From NCBI RefSeq assembly GCF_900005615.1, contig NZ_LN832559.1, forward strand, positions 2,867,001-2,931,000: a stretch of 64,000 nt of DNA. The letters are read 5' to 3'. Position 1 is the first letter of the stretch. Every line of letters starts with the position of its first letter. The position numbers were made by a program, and so were the translations under genes. This document shows, piece by piece, positions 28,435 to 43,607 of the stretch. The stretch comes from Paracoccus aminovorans (GTDB lineage Bacteria > Pseudomonadota > Alphaproteobacteria > Rhodobacterales > Rhodobacteraceae). The notes under the pieces were generated by a model. That model was not told the origin of the DNA. It made no database searches and saw nothing but the letters and a program-made list of their open reading frames with translations.

Positions 28435-28444
28435 GCGACAATCC

Positions 28445-28874
28445 GGAACTGCCGATTCACCTTGTCCAACGGGTATGGAGCCTTCTTGTCCGGCACCGTC
28501 GTTCTATGCGGCTTGCCGCGGATAATGCCTTGAATACCCATGCCCTTCATCAGCCTTGCCACCGTGCATCGGGCAACATCGAAGCCTTCCCGGCCCAGCT
28601 GCCGCCAGACCTTGCGCACGCCGTAGACATGCCAGTTTTCCTCGAATACGCGCAGGATCTCTGGCCGCAGGGCCTCGTCGCGGCGCGCCCGGTCGGACTG
28701 CCGCGTGGGATCGGCCCGCTTCGCCAGGTGGCTGTAATAGGTGGACGGGGCGATCGGCAGCACGCCACAGATCGGCTCGACCCCATGCACTCCCCGATGT
28801 GCATCGATGAACGACACCACCACTTCGACCGGCGGTCGACCCTCGCCCACCGGCCAGCCGTAGGCGGTTTGCAC
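28445..28874 (-). pseudogene. IS3-family OrfB transposase fragment
   Basis: About 140 residues of the N-terminal HTH_21-containing part of an IS3-family OrfB are visible: VSFIDAHRGVHGVEPICGVL, STYYSHLAKRADP, VYGVRKVWRQLGREG, VARCTVARLMKGMG and PHRTTVPDKKAP. The DDE catalytic core that should follow LDKVNRQF is absent, replaced by the IS66 remnant. On the other side the sequence stops exactly at the first CRISPR repeat (28875). The fragment therefore joins a dead IS66 to the leader-distal end of the array. Confidence 0.8.
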
Positions 28875-34795
<5,921 letters not shown>

Positions 34796-34984
34796 TGCCC
34801 TCCCTATACCGCGCTGTTGTTATCCCGCAATCTTCCTTGCGAATGCGAAAGGGGCAGTTGCGCTCGTCCTAAGTCAGCCGACATGACGGACAGGAAAAGA
34901 AAATCCAACGATTTCAAAAAAGCCGCCCCGATGCGAACCTCAGCGCAAAAGTCGACACGCTTCATGTTCGCAGGGTCAAGAAAA
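34796..34984 (-). promoter_or_regulatory. CRISPR leader
   Basis: A 189-bp stretch between the last repeat and the cas2 stop, without a gene and locally A-rich (34895-34985). Its position on the cas side of the array, upstream in the inferred direction of array transcription, identifies it as the leader. It would hold the array promoter and the integration signal. No individual motif could be confirmed. Confidence 0.75.
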
Positions 34985-35275
34985 CTATAGAATCAGCGGG
35001 CCGTTAAGATCCGTCGCGGGTTTTGCACCGACATGCTCGACCCGGCGCGCCCAGTTTGAACCGAGGTAATAATAGCGCAGGCTATCGACCTCGGGTCGGA
35101 TGACCCCTTCCAGGCGCGCCTTCAGCCGGATCCATTGCGCCGGGTCCACCTCGATCTCGAAGACCGAGAATTGCACCCGCTGGCCGTAATCCTCGCACGC
35201 TCGGGCAACCTGGCGCAAACGCTTCTTGCCGCCGGTGTCCAGCGTATTTACGTCATAGGTGACTAGGACAAGCAT
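34985..35275 (-). CDS. cas2: CRISPR-associated Cas2
   Basis: 96 residues, usual length. Cas2 dimers bridge two Cas1 dimers in the spacer integration complex. The ferredoxin-like fold begins [19 protein letters not shown] with the conserved Asp in YDV (residue 8), and [11 protein letters not shown] forms the second strand region typical of type I-C Cas2. Its start lies 1 bp from the cas1 stop. It is the last gene of the operon and abuts the leader. Confidence 0.96.
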   Translation of the reverse strand: MLVLVTYDVNTLDTGGKKRLRQVARACEDYGQRVQFSVFEIEVDPAQWIRLKARLEGVIRPEVDSLRYYYLGSNWARRVEHVGAKPATDLNGPLIL

Positions 35276-35276
35276 C

Positions 35277-36311
35277 TCAACTCCAGAACCAGGGCGGATA
35301 GGCGTCCAGATCGCCGCGAAGGTGACGCGCGAGCATCTGCGCCTGAAGATAGGGCACTAATCCGAACGGCGCCTTTTCCTGCAGGAAGGGATGCTGGCGC
35401 TCTTCCTTCTTGCGCTCCTGCCAGGCGGTCAGGACGGTGCGGCGGGCGTCGTCGGTCAGCAACACCGCGCCGCCGTCAATGCGGCGAAAGTCCCCTGCGC
35501 GCAACTGGCGGCGATTCACCAAGGACAGCGCCAGACGATCCGCCAGGGGCGCGCGAAGTTCTTCCATCAGGTCCAGCGCCAAGCTGGGCCGGCCGGGGCG
35601 GTCGCGGTGCAGGAAGCCGACGGCGGGGTCCAACCCGATCGCCTCGCAGGCTGAACGGCAATCATGGGTCAGCAGGGTATAGAGAAAGGACAGTACCGCA
35701 TTCATCGGATCGAGCGGCGGGCGGCGCGAGCGGCTCGTCCAGCGAAGCTCGGGATCGGGTGAGCGGATCAGGTGATCGAAGACGCCGAAATACAGCGTCG
35801 CCGCCTCACCTTCGGCGCCGCGCAACAGATCCACGCTATCGTCGGACAACTGCACGCGGCGCAGGATCATGGCCATGCGATCCGTTGCCCGCTCGAGCCC
35901 ATTACGCGCCTCGGTCGTCATCTCGCCGCCGTAATCGCGCAGCGCGCGCCGGATCACCGCGCGCTGGTTGGCGATCTTGCCCATGACGATGCCGCGCACC
36001 ACATCCGTCGCGTCGTCGGCAGCCTGATATTGTGCACGCCGCAGCAGGACATTCCCCGCGACCGGCCCCTCGACCCGGGCTTGGAACCGCCCGGCGCGAT
36101 CCAGAAGCACCAACGTGATGCCGCGCTCGGCACAGATGCCGATCAGCGCCGGAGACAGCAGGATCGGCCCGAAGGCGACGACCGAGGCCAGCATATGCAG
36201 AGGCACACGCGCCTTTTCGGCCCCCTCGATTTCGGCCACCAGGTTCTCGCCATCCTTCTTAAGGGCGGTCCCCTCGGTCGTGACATAAACGGTGTTCAGC
36301 AGCTTCTTCAT
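35277..36311 (-). CDS. cas1: CRISPR-associated Cas1, type I-C
   Basis: 344 residues. Cas1 is the metal-dependent integrase that inserts spacers. The N-terminal beta domain ([20 protein letters not shown]) is followed by a helical catalytic domain. Candidate metal ligands are Glu in NGLERATDR, His in the [13 protein letters not shown] segment (about 250) and the nearby Asp in [27 protein letters not shown] is a family hallmark. ATG 36311 overlaps the TGA of cas4 by 4 bp; an in-frame start 69 bp earlier lies inside cas4 and is not conserved. All expected regions are intact. Confidence 0.97.
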   Translation of the reverse strand: MKKLLNTVYVTTEGTALKKDGENLVAEIEGAEKARVPLHMLASVVAFGPILLSPALIGICAERGITLVLLDRAGRFQARVEGPVAGNVLLRRAQYQAADDATDVVRGIVMGKIANQRAVIRRALRDYGGEMTTEARNGLERATDRMAMILRRVQLSDDSVDLLRGAEGEAATLYFGVFDHLIRSPDPELRWTSRSRRPPLDPMNAVLSFLYTLLTHDCRSACEAIGLDPAVGFLHRDRPGRPSLALDLMEELRAPLADRLALSLVNRRQLRAGDFRRIDGGAVLLTDDARRTVLTAWQERKKEERQHPFLQEKAPFGLVPYLQAQMLARHLRGDLDAYPPWFWS

Positions 36312-36946
36312 TCCAGCGCCCTTGCCAGCATACGGTCGCGCCATTGCCGCACGGGACGGCGAATCGCCTCGGGCCGGCACAGATCGAGAAGCGAACAGGC
36401 CCGGCAGCGGCTGCGATGCGGCGTCGGCGGCGGCGTGCGGCGACTGGCCAGCACCGCGGCCAGTTCGGCAGCGGTGCTTTCGGTCAGCGCACGCAGATCG
36501 GCGTCGAAAGGCACGGTTACCCGGCGTTTGGTCTGACCGTAGAACAGGGCACCCTGTGGCACCGGACGGCCGGTCATTTCCTCAAGGCAGAGCGCCTGTG
36601 CGCAAAGCTGCACCTCGTCGGCGCGGTGCAGCTTGGGCTTGCCGCGCTTGTATTCGATGGGGAAAGCGGTCTCGCCATCCGGACCGGGGAGGAACTCGAC
36701 CAGGTCGGCGGTGCCGGTCAGGTTCAAGCGATGGCACGCCAGCGGCAAGGCCATCACCCGCCGCACCCCGCGCGCCTTGCGGTGACCGCCCTTGTCGGCA
36801 ACGGCGTGCAGGACGTCGCCTTCGGCGGTAAAGCGATTCTCGGCCCAAAGCCGCTCCAGATGGATCAGCGCAGCCTGGCGCAGACAATAGACCGCATGTT
36901 GCAGCGCCGAGAGGGGAATGGATTCCTCGGCGCCGGTCACAGTCAC
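36308..36946 (-). CDS. cas4: CRISPR-associated Cas4
   Basis: 212 residues. Cas4 is a RecB-like nuclease with an iron-sulphur cluster that trims prespacers and selects the PAM end. Four cluster cysteines are visible: one in AVYCLRQ (about residue 20) and three in RCRACSLLDLC (about 180-190). Nuclease residues lie in TADLVEF (Asp) and FPIEYKRGKPK (Glu, Lys). It overlaps cas7 and cas1 by 4 bp each. It is a normal member of the type I-C operon, between the interference and adaptation genes. Confidence 0.96.
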   Translation of the reverse strand: MTVTGAEESIPLSALQHAVYCLRQAALIHLERLWAENRFTAEGDVLHAVADKGGHRKARGVRRVMALPLACHRLNLTGTADLVEFLPGPDGETAFPIEYKRGKPKLHRADEVQLCAQALCLEEMTGRPVPQGALFYGQTKRRVTVPFDADLRALTESTAAELAAVLASRRTPPPTPHRSRCRACSLLDLCRPEAIRRPVRQWRDRMLARALE

Positions 36947-37893
36947 AGCAGTTCGAGGATTTCGACGCCTTCGGGCAGACCCTCACGGTCGATATTGACG
37001 CTGTAATCGGTGAATTTCCGCGCCGGCGGCAGATTGCTCAGGCCGCGGTCATCCAGCGCACGGAATTCGCCATCCACGTTGCGGCCGATCTGAACCAGGT
37101 CGAACAGCCGGTGTGCCGGCGCATTGCCAAGCGCATTCGCATGGCGGAAGACGATCAGCTTGCGCGAAGTCATCTCGCCCCGCGCGGCCGCGCGATCATG
37201 CTCGAACATGTTCGCCAGCGCCTCGAACAGCAGGTCCAGATCGGCTTCGGAAAAGCCCGTACGTTCGGCGAATTTGGCCGAGACGAAGCCATGCGCGACA
37301 TAGAGGCCGTAGGGCACGATATGCTTGCGGCCCATCGTACGGTTGTCGGTGCGCAAATCGCCATCGTCCCCTTCGGCCCGCTTCTTCTGCTCGGCCTCGT
37401 TGGTGGCCGCCATGCGGGTGATCGAAATCTCGACCGGCAGAACCGGCTCGACCGAATTGGCAAAGGTCATCTGCACCGGGCCCTTGACCTGGCCACAATT
37501 GATCCCGGTAGACATGACGGCACCGAATGTTCGCACGTCGAAGAAATTGCGGCACATGAAGTCGCGCAGTTCCTTTGCCTCGGCATCGTCCCGGGGGTTC
37601 AGCTTGGCATCCTTTTTCGACTTTTCGTCGCCACGCAGAGCGACATAGGCTTGGCGGTGTTTCTCGTTCAGGATCGCACCTTCCTGGACATAGATGTGAT
37701 GCCCCTCGGCACTTTCTCGCGCCAGTTCGACGTAATTGCGGATCTTCCGCTTCAGGCTGACGTCGGTGACCAAGCCGTGATTTGTCTCAGGATCAAGCCG
37801 CGGCAGGTTGCCCGCATCGGGGTCGCCATTGGGATTGCCGTTCGTCACGTCGAAGATCAGCACGAAATCATGGCGGCGGGAAAGCGTGGTCAT
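36943..37893 (-). CDS. cas7: Cas7 (Csd2), Cascade backbone subunit
   Basis: 316 residues, usual length of type I-C Cas7/Csd2. It polymerises along the crRNA to form the Cascade backbone. The N-terminal motif (FDVTNGNPNGDPDAGNLPR, then VTDVSLKRKIRNYV) is diagnostic of Csd2. Internal features include the STGINCGQVKGPVQMTF region and the C-terminal GLPEGVEILELL. It overlaps cas8c and cas4 by 4 bp each. Confidence 0.97.
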   Translation of the reverse strand: MTTLSRRHDFVLIFDVTNGNPNGDPDAGNLPRLDPETNHGLVTDVSLKRKIRNYVELARESAEGHHIYVQEGAILNEKHRQAYVALRGDEKSKKDAKLNPRDDAEAKELRDFMCRNFFDVRTFGAVMSTGINCGQVKGPVQMTFANSVEPVLPVEISITRMAATNEAEQKKRAEGDDGDLRTDNRTMGRKHIVPYGLYVAHGFVSAKFAERTGFSEADLDLLFEALANMFEHDRAAARGEMTSRKLIVFRHANALGNAPAHRLFDLVQIGRNVDGEFRALDDRGLSNLPPARKFTDYSVNIDREGLPEGVEILELL

Positions 37894-39668
37894 TGGGATA
37901 CCTCGGGGGTCTTGTCATCATTCTTGCGGAAACTGGCTTGGTGGTAATAGCCCAGTGCGAACTTTGCCTGTGCCTCCTGAGAAAGAGACGCTGGAAAAGG
38001 CTCCTTCGAGACGTCGAGCAAATTGGCGATCTCCTGCAATTCAGCTTGCAGATAATGAGCGAACGCCGGCTTGTCCTTGCGGATCCTCGCCAGATGATTG
38101 AACGCGTTGGCTGCAAGCGAGCCGAACACGCGCGCCGGCGTGGCCGATGCTGAGCCATAGAACTTGTCGCGAATCGTAGCATTCACGCTTTTGCCAAGTG
38201 CGGCTCTCTGGATGTTCTCATAGACGGCGAACAGACGCCCCAACACATAGCCCGTGTCTCTGGATGTGGGATCAAGCGCCACCGGGGTCTCCTTATAGTG
38301 GAAATTGCGGATCAGGACGGATTTCAGCATAGCGCATCGCAGAGCGTTGATCTCGCCATCGGCGCGCATGCGCATCAGCACCGTAGAAAGCAGGGTCAGC
38401 GGATAGGCCGTGCCGGTCAGGATCGCACGCAGCCATTCGCCGGCGATCAGGGGCGGCACATTCTCGCGCTTGCCTTGCGAAGCCAGTTCCAGAAGATAGC
38501 GCCACAGCGGCGGCCAGCCATCGCGCGGAGGTGGGTCGATCGCCATATCCGCAAGATACTGCTGGAAGTTCCCGGTCAGCCGACCGAAATCGTCCTGCCA
38601 GTAGAAGCGCACCGAAAGCCGGGCGGCATTGGGGGCCAGCCCCAGAACGTGAAAGCGCACCCCCTCGGCCAGTTCGGGCGCGACCTGCGACAGACGTTGG
38701 CCGTTGCGGATGGAGTCCAGGCGGGAATGGATTTTGGCGGTTTCCAACCTCTCATCCTCGGCAACCAGTTTCTCCTCGGAAACGGAGTCCAGCAACGCCG
38801 CAAAGAAGACCTCCGCCTCCGCGGCCAGCTTCATGTCGCTGCAATCCGCCCAGAACACCGTCGAGGCATCGCCGATCTGGATGCGATGGCCGCTGTCTTT
38901 GTCGAGAAAGCGGTTCAGGACAGTGGTGTAGGCGAATGCAGCCGCTTCAGATACGGGAGCATTATCCCCTTGTTCGTGCCCGTAAGATTCGTAGGCGTTA
39001 TCGTTAAAGGAAATCAATGCCATCTCGCTCTTTCCGCCCGCTCCAGACATACCCTTTATAGGCGGGTGCGTGCGCGCTATCGGAGACATTTTTCCGGTGA
39101 CAAGGCATGCTGCCGGAGTTGAACTTTTTCCCTCAATCGCGATCCAACGACTTCTGTTGTCATTCCAGAAATTTCGCATCTCCACCGTCTGATGCAGAAA
39201 ATATTCGCGATAGGTATCGGACATCGCAAACACGATCCCATCTGTCGGGAGGTTTTCCGGAGGAAAGTATCGTCCAACGTCCTCGACGTTCCAGTGCTTA
39301 AGAAATTCGCAGAATGCACGCACCTCAGGGCTGTTGCTGTCAGAAAGGTATTCCAGATGTTTGTCTCGGAATGAATCGAATCGCTTGTCGGCCGGGTCCG
39401 AGAGCTTTCCCCCTCCCAGCGCATAATTGATGTTGTCCCAAAGAAAATTAGGACGAGGTGTGCTTCCCGAGCGTTTGGGAGTTGCAGGAACGACAATGCT
39501 CCGCGGCGCCGGTCTTTTCCCGGCGTAGTCGCGCAGATCCTCGACACTGGCAACCGATCCGTCCGCGTTCAGCAGCACGCAAAAGCCGATCTTCTCGGTC
39601 GAGAAGCCGAAGGGCGGTGCGTCGGGCAGCCGATCATAGGCCCGCACCAGCGAGGCAAGCATGCTCAT
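37890..39668 (-). CDS. cas8c: Cas8c (Csd1), Cascade large subunit
   Basis: 592 residues. In type I-C it recognises the PAM and anchors the target DNA. The N-terminus MLASLVRAYDRLPDAPPFGF is typical of Csd1, and WADCSDMKLAAEAEVFF and RFHVLGLAPNAARLSVRFY are conserved family segments. The start at 39668 overlaps the cas5 stop by 4 bp; a second ATG two codons in is also possible. In characterised I-C systems the 3' part also yields the small subunit Cas11c from an internal start. In-frame Met codons at 38375, 38369 and 38330 would give 146-161-residue products. Confidence 0.96.
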   Translation of the reverse strand: MSMLASLVRAYDRLPDAPPFGFSTEKIGFCVLLNADGSVASVEDLRDYAGKRPAPRSIVVPATPKRSGSTPRPNFLWDNINYALGGGKLSDPADKRFDSFRDKHLEYLSDSNSPEVRAFCEFLKHWNVEDVGRYFPPENLPTDGIVFAMSDTYREYFLHQTVEMRNFWNDNRSRWIAIEGKSSTPAACLVTGKMSPIARTHPPIKGMSGAGGKSEMALISFNDNAYESYGHEQGDNAPVSEAAAFAYTTVLNRFLDKDSGHRIQIGDASTVFWADCSDMKLAAEAEVFFAALLDSVSEEKLVAEDERLETAKIHSRLDSIRNGQRLSQVAPELAEGVRFHVLGLAPNAARLSVRFYWQDDFGRLTGNFQQYLADMAIDPPPRDGWPPLWRYLLELASQGKRENVPPLIAGEWLRAILTGTAYPLTLLSTVLMRMRADGEINALRCAMLKSVLIRNFHYKETPVALDPTSRDTGYVLGRLFAVYENIQRAALGKSVNATIRDKFYGSASATPARVFGSLAANAFNHLARIRKDKPAFAHYLQAELQEIANLLDVSKEPFPASLSQEAQAKFALGYYHQASFRKNDDKTPEVSQ

Positions 39669-40363
39669 CCCTTCACCTCCGGACTGCCGGGCTGTGGCAC
39701 CTCCAGCGCGCCGTCGCGCAGCGCGGCGCGGAAAAACAGCGAAGGTCGGCCCGGTTTCCCATGGTCGATGTCCCACAGCATGAAACCAAGATCGCGCGGC
39801 GCGCCGAAACCATGCTCGGCGGTTTCCGCCTCGGGACTGCGGGCGGGCAGCGGCGCCTCCGGCGGAATCAGTTCGAAATGCGCGGTGAATTCACGGGTGC
39901 CAAGACAGGGCTGATGAAAGCACTGCCCCCGCGCGGCACGACGGTTGAAGACGTCCAGATGCTTGCCCGCGCTATCCTCGGGGCCCGCCTTTCCCGTCAT
40001 GTCGAAATGCGCCTCGATCACATAGCGGGGCGCGACCAGGACGGTCGAGGCACGCTGCTGGCGATCCTCATCGACCAGAAGCTGCAAATCCTCCAGGTTG
40101 CCGCGCTTCATCGCCTGCCTGATCTTGCCGGCGGGCGCCTTGTGGCCGACCTCGTTGCGGCGGATGGACTGGAAGCGGATCGGTTCCAGCACATGGATGC
40201 GGTCGATGACCCAGCGGATGGCGGGCTTCCAGTGGATGGCTTCGAGAATGCCGCGCGCCGCCGAGGGCGTCATGACATCATAGGACATGCGCTCGACCTT
40301 CAACTCGGGTCGCGTGAACAGCCCATGCTGGCCCCAAACATGCAGGCGGATACCGTAAGCCAT
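39665..40363 (-). CDS. cas5: Cas5c (Cas5d), crRNA-processing endonuclease
   Basis: 232 residues. Type I-C lacks Cas6; Cas5c cuts the pre-crRNA within the repeat and caps the 5' handle. The fold starts with IRLHVWGQHGLFTRPELKVERMSYD and the SAARGILEAIHWKP segment is characteristic. The C-terminal half contains GFMLWDIDHG and a Gly-rich end. It follows cas3 by 75 bp and overlaps cas8c by 4 bp. The uniform hairpin repeat of the adjacent array is the expected substrate. Confidence 0.96.
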   Translation of the reverse strand: MAYGIRLHVWGQHGLFTRPELKVERMSYDVMTPSAARGILEAIHWKPAIRWVIDRIHVLEPIRFQSIRRNEVGHKAPAGKIRQAMKRGNLEDLQLLVDEDRQQRASTVLVAPRYVIEAHFDMTGKAGPEDSAGKHLDVFNRRAARGQCFHQPCLGTREFTAHFELIPPEAPLPARSPEAETAEHGFGAPRDLGFMLWDIDHGKPGRPSLFFRAALRDGALEVPQPGSPEVKG

Positions 40364-40438
40364 TATCCCTCGTGATTTTTGTCAGCTTATCGCGCAGAGT
40401 GGAGCAGGCAAGCGGAAATCCGCCTAAAATTGCATCAA

Positions 40439-42667
40439 TCACCAGATCGACTGCTCGGTCCCCAGATATTCCGCATGCTCCCACCACAACCCGCTGTCCG
40501 CATGATAGAGCGCGGTATTGTCCAGCACGCAGAACTGATCCCCCCGCAACGCAGGCTGGTGAAAGGACGCATGGCCTGCCTCGACCAGCAGCGCGCGCGC
40601 CTTGGCGGGCACTTGGACGATATAGACTTGCAATGCCCGTGCCAGCTTGCCGGAGGGGATATTCTCAAAGGCCAGTTGCCGGATCGCTTCGACCGCCGCC
40701 GCATCGCCGGGAACGATGACCGGTACCATGGTGGTTTCGATCATGCGGAAATCCTCGGCCATGCTGCGGAAGGGGAAATCCGTGCCGCTGCGGCCAAGGA
40801 CCATCCGATCAACCATCGACTGCCCCAGCCGCGCGGACCCGGCCTGCCAATAGACATGTTCGAACCAGTCGCGGATCGCGGCGGGGGACAGCAGGTCGTC
40901 ATGCCGCCCGGCGATGCTGCGCATCGCTTCGGCCAGTTTTCGAACCTCATCTGGCATCGGACGACCTGGGGCCGAGAACACCGTCAGCGTGCTGTCCTCG
41001 ACCGGCCATTCGCCATTTCGGGACACCCTGCCTGCGGCCTGTACGCAGCTATCCAGCCCCGTCTCGGCCCGCCAGCCCTTGGGAAACGACAGATCCACGC
41101 CTGCCTCGATCAGGCTAGTTGCGATCAGCCGGCAGGGCATGCCGGATTTCAGGCGCGCGCGGATCTCCTCCAGAATGGTGCGCCGATGCACCGGATATTG
41201 CCGCGTGGTCAGATGGACCAGCCCCTCGAACTCCTCGGCTCTGGCCGCATTGAACAGTTCCAATGCATGGGCACGGCTGTTGACGATGACCATCCCTTGC
41301 GGCGTGTCGCGCAAGGCCTCGATGAGGGCATCGTCGTCCATTTCGCCCCCCTGCACGATCCGGGCGCGGCGCAATTCGCGGGCGAGCCGCACCGGATCGG
41401 GCGCCAGTTCACGGCCCTCCAGCGGCAAGCCACCCTGCTTCAGCTGGCGGCTGTCGAAGGCGGGCTGCGTCGCCGTGCAAAGCACAACCGAACAGCCGTA
41501 ATGCGCACAGAGCGTGTCGATCATCCGCAGCGCGGGCATCAGCAGCTTGCGCGGCAGGGCCTGCGCCTCGTCCAGAACGATCACCGAACCGGCGATATTG
41601 TGCAGCTTGCGGCAGCGCGAAGGACGCGCCGCGAAAAGGCTTTCGAAGAACTGCACATTGGTCGTGACGACCAGAGGCGCGGCCCAGTCCTCCATGGCGA
41701 GGCGCAGCTTGTCCTTGCGCTCCGGGTTGGTCCTTTCGTCGTCGATGGCCGAATGATGTTCCAACACCGCATCGCCGAAAAGGCCGCGGAAAATACCCGC
41801 GGTCTGGTCGATGATCGAGGTATAGGGGATCGCGAAGATAATCCTGCGATGCCCATAACGCGCCGCGTGGTCCAGCGCAAAACCTAGTGAAGCCAGCGTC
41901 TTGCCGCCGCCGGTGGGCACGGTCAGCGTGAAAAGCCCCGGCGTCATCGCCGCAGCCTGCCGGACATGGATCAGGATCTCGGCGCGCAGGCGGTTGATGC
42001 GGCCATTCTGGCGAAATCCCTCCATATGCGCATTGAAGGCGTCTCTCCATTCCGGCAACAGATCGGCTAGGGCCGGCCAGCCGCGATCCGGCCGCGTGCC
42101 GTTCAGTCCGGCATAGAAGGACTCGGTGTCACGGAAATCCGCGTCAACCAGACAGGAAAACACCATGCGCGCCGCGACCGACAGGTCGAAGCCGCAAGAT
42201 GACGGGCGCATCAGCTTAGCCAGTTCCCTGGCGACCGAGCCAAAATCTGGGCTGGTCGCGGCCGAGATTTCCGGCGCGATCGGGTCGCGGAAGGTCTCAA
42301 GCCGGCGCTCCATACTGCTGTCGGCGCCATGGCGATCAGGCAACCCGGCGTGATGGCCCATGATGGCATAGCCGATCACTTCAGAAATTGGCCGCAAACC
42401 GGCAGGCGTCCGGGCATGCAGCAGGGCAGCCCCAGCCGTCGAATGATCCACACGCAATTTTTCGCCGGACAGGATGCGATCAAAGGCGGGGTCATATTTG
42501 CCAAAGTCGTGGAAAAGGCCAGCCATAGATGCCGCCGCCCGCAACCCGAGGGGTACGGCGCGCCCAGCAGCCAGAGCGGCGGTATTTTCTAGATGGTCGG
42601 TCAGCAATTGCCAATCGCTTCGATCCTCATGAATACCCGTATGCGCATAGTGTTTCAAAATCTTCAT
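40439..42667 (-). CDS. cas3: Cas3 HD nuclease-helicase
   Basis: 742 residues. Cas3 degrades DNA bound by Cascade. The N-terminal HD nuclease has GLFHDFGKYD (His-Asp, about residue 52), KLRVDHSTAGA and IMGHHAGLPD. The SF2 helicase region has Walker A in VPTGGGKTLAS (about 250), motif II in IVLDEAQALP, motif V in ATSLIEAGVDLSFP and motif VI in QAAGRVSRNG. All catalytic blocks look intact, so the interference arm is probably functional. It is the first gene of the operon. A perfect 9-bp inverted repeat lies 22 bp upstream and an IS5 element ends 98 bp upstream. Confidence 0.97.
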   Translation of the reverse strand: MKILKHYAHTGIHEDRSDWQLLTDHLENTAALAAGRAVPLGLRAAASMAGLFHDFGKYDPAFDRILSGEKLRVDHSTAGAALLHARTPAGLRPISEVIGYAIMGHHAGLPDRHGADSSMERRLETFRDPIAPEISAATSPDFGSVARELAKLMRPSSCGFDLSVAARMVFSCLVDADFRDTESFYAGLNGTRPDRGWPALADLLPEWRDAFNAHMEGFRQNGRINRLRAEILIHVRQAAAMTPGLFTLTVPTGGGKTLASLGFALDHAARYGHRRIIFAIPYTSIIDQTAGIFRGLFGDAVLEHHSAIDDERTNPERKDKLRLAMEDWAAPLVVTTNVQFFESLFAARPSRCRKLHNIAGSVIVLDEAQALPRKLLMPALRMIDTLCAHYGCSVVLCTATQPAFDSRQLKQGGLPLEGRELAPDPVRLARELRRARIVQGGEMDDDALIEALRDTPQGMVIVNSRAHALELFNAARAEEFEGLVHLTTRQYPVHRRTILEEIRARLKSGMPCRLIATSLIEAGVDLSFPKGWRAETGLDSCVQAAGRVSRNGEWPVEDSTLTVFSAPGRPMPDEVRKLAEAMRSIAGRHDDLLSPAAIRDWFEHVYWQAGSARLGQSMVDRMVLGRSGTDFPFRSMAEDFRMIETTMVPVIVPGDAAAVEAIRQLAFENIPSGKLARALQVYIVQVPAKARALLVEAGHASFHQPALRGDQFCVLDNTALYHADSGLWWEHAEYLGTEQSIW

Positions 42668-42688
42668 TCCTCCAGCCGCAGGCTATTG

Positions 42689-42722
42689 ACTGGTAATGAT
42701 TCGAGCAACGAGTATTACCAGT
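42689..42722 (-). promoter_or_regulatory. Perfect 9-bp inverted repeat upstream of cas3 (candidate operator)
   Basis: ACTGGTAAT at 42689-42697 is exactly complementary to ATTACCAGT at 42714-42722. The 16-bp centre also contains a TCG/CGA pair. It lies 22 bp before the cas3 ATG, with the ribosome binding site (GGAGGAATG) in between. Its size and place fit an operator for the whole cas operon, though a 5' UTR hairpin is an alternative. Confidence 0.6.
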
Positions 42723-42765
42723 GTTTGCGGCAGAGCTGCTCCAACCCGCAAACCAGTGCTTTCTT

Positions 42766-43607
42766 ACAGTCAGGACTCACAACCAATAGATGACGGTGGC
42801 TGCCAAGGCGCAGGCTGAGAGAAACAGGATCGGGCAGCGATCATAGCGGGTTGCAATCCGACGCCAGTCCTTCAGTCTGGCGAACATGTTCTCGATCCTG
42901 TGGCGTTGACGGTAGAGGTCGGCGTCGTGTGGGATCGGCACCTTCCGGGCTTTTCGGGATGGGATACAGGGTGAAATCCCCATGTCGATCAGCGCATTGC
43001 GAAACCAGTCGGCATCGTCGCCCCGGTCGGCAAGCAATGCCCCGGCTGGAGGGATGGAGGACAGGAGCGCCCCCGCCCCGATGTAATCCGAGGTCTGCCC
43101 CGCCGACAGGAACATCCGGATCGGACGGCCCTTCGCATCGGCCAGGACATGCAGCTTCGAGTTCAGTCCGCCTTTCGTGCGCCCGATCAGCCGTCCGCGT
43201 CCCCCTTTTGGAGCCCCAGGCTCGATGCCGTCCGGTGCGTTTTCAGATGTGTCGCGTCGATCATCACCGTGTCGGTTTCCTGCGCCTGCCCGGCCAGTTC
43301 GGTCATGATGGTGGCAAACACCCCCATCCGGCTCCAGCGCTTCCAACGGTTGTAGAGCGTCTTCGCGGGACCATAGGCGGCAGGCGTGTGCTTCCACATC
43401 AACCCATTGCGTTGAATGAAGATTATGCCGCTCGGCACGCGCCGGTCGTCAACGCGCGGCCTGCCTCGTGATTTCGGAAAGAACGGCCGTAACCGCTCCA
43501 TCTGCGCATCGGTCAGCCAGAAAAGTTCGTCCATCATCCCTCTTCATGTCGGGAGGGTAGAATCATGACGTTAGACTGCGCTCAAGTGAATTTATGGGTC
43601 CTGACCG
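42766..43607 (-). mobile_element. IS5-family (IS427-group-like) insertion sequence
   Basis: An 842-bp element bounded by near-identical ends: GTCAGGACTCACAA at 42768 and, at the other end on the opposite strand, GTCAGGACCCATAA, two mismatches in 14. TA flanks both sides (42764-42765 and 43608-43609), consistent with a 2-bp target duplication. The transposase is in two frames joined by a slippery run, as usual for this group. It looks complete and recent. Confidence 0.85.
42777..43537 (-). CDS. IS5-family transposase, two overlapping frames with programmed -1 shift
   Basis: The first frame (43537 to 43187) encodes the DUF4096-like N-terminal domain (LFWLTDAQMERLRPFFP) and the first catalytic Asp in VMIDATHLKTHRTA. 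At the slippery AAAAGGGGG (43209-43201) a -1 shift continues into the second frame, which gives RLIGRTKGGLNSKLH, the second Asp in LLADRGDDADW and the catalytic Glu in RHRIENMFARLKDW. The complete product is about 250 residues with an intact DDE triad. This arrangement is standard for IS427-type IS5 elements and is not a mutation. Confidence 0.88.

Noticed and set aside
43187..43537. Treating the IS5 transposase as a frameshifted pseudogene
   Set aside because: The break lies on an AAAAGGGGG slippery run at the place where this IS group uses programmed frameshifting, and all catalytic residues are intact.
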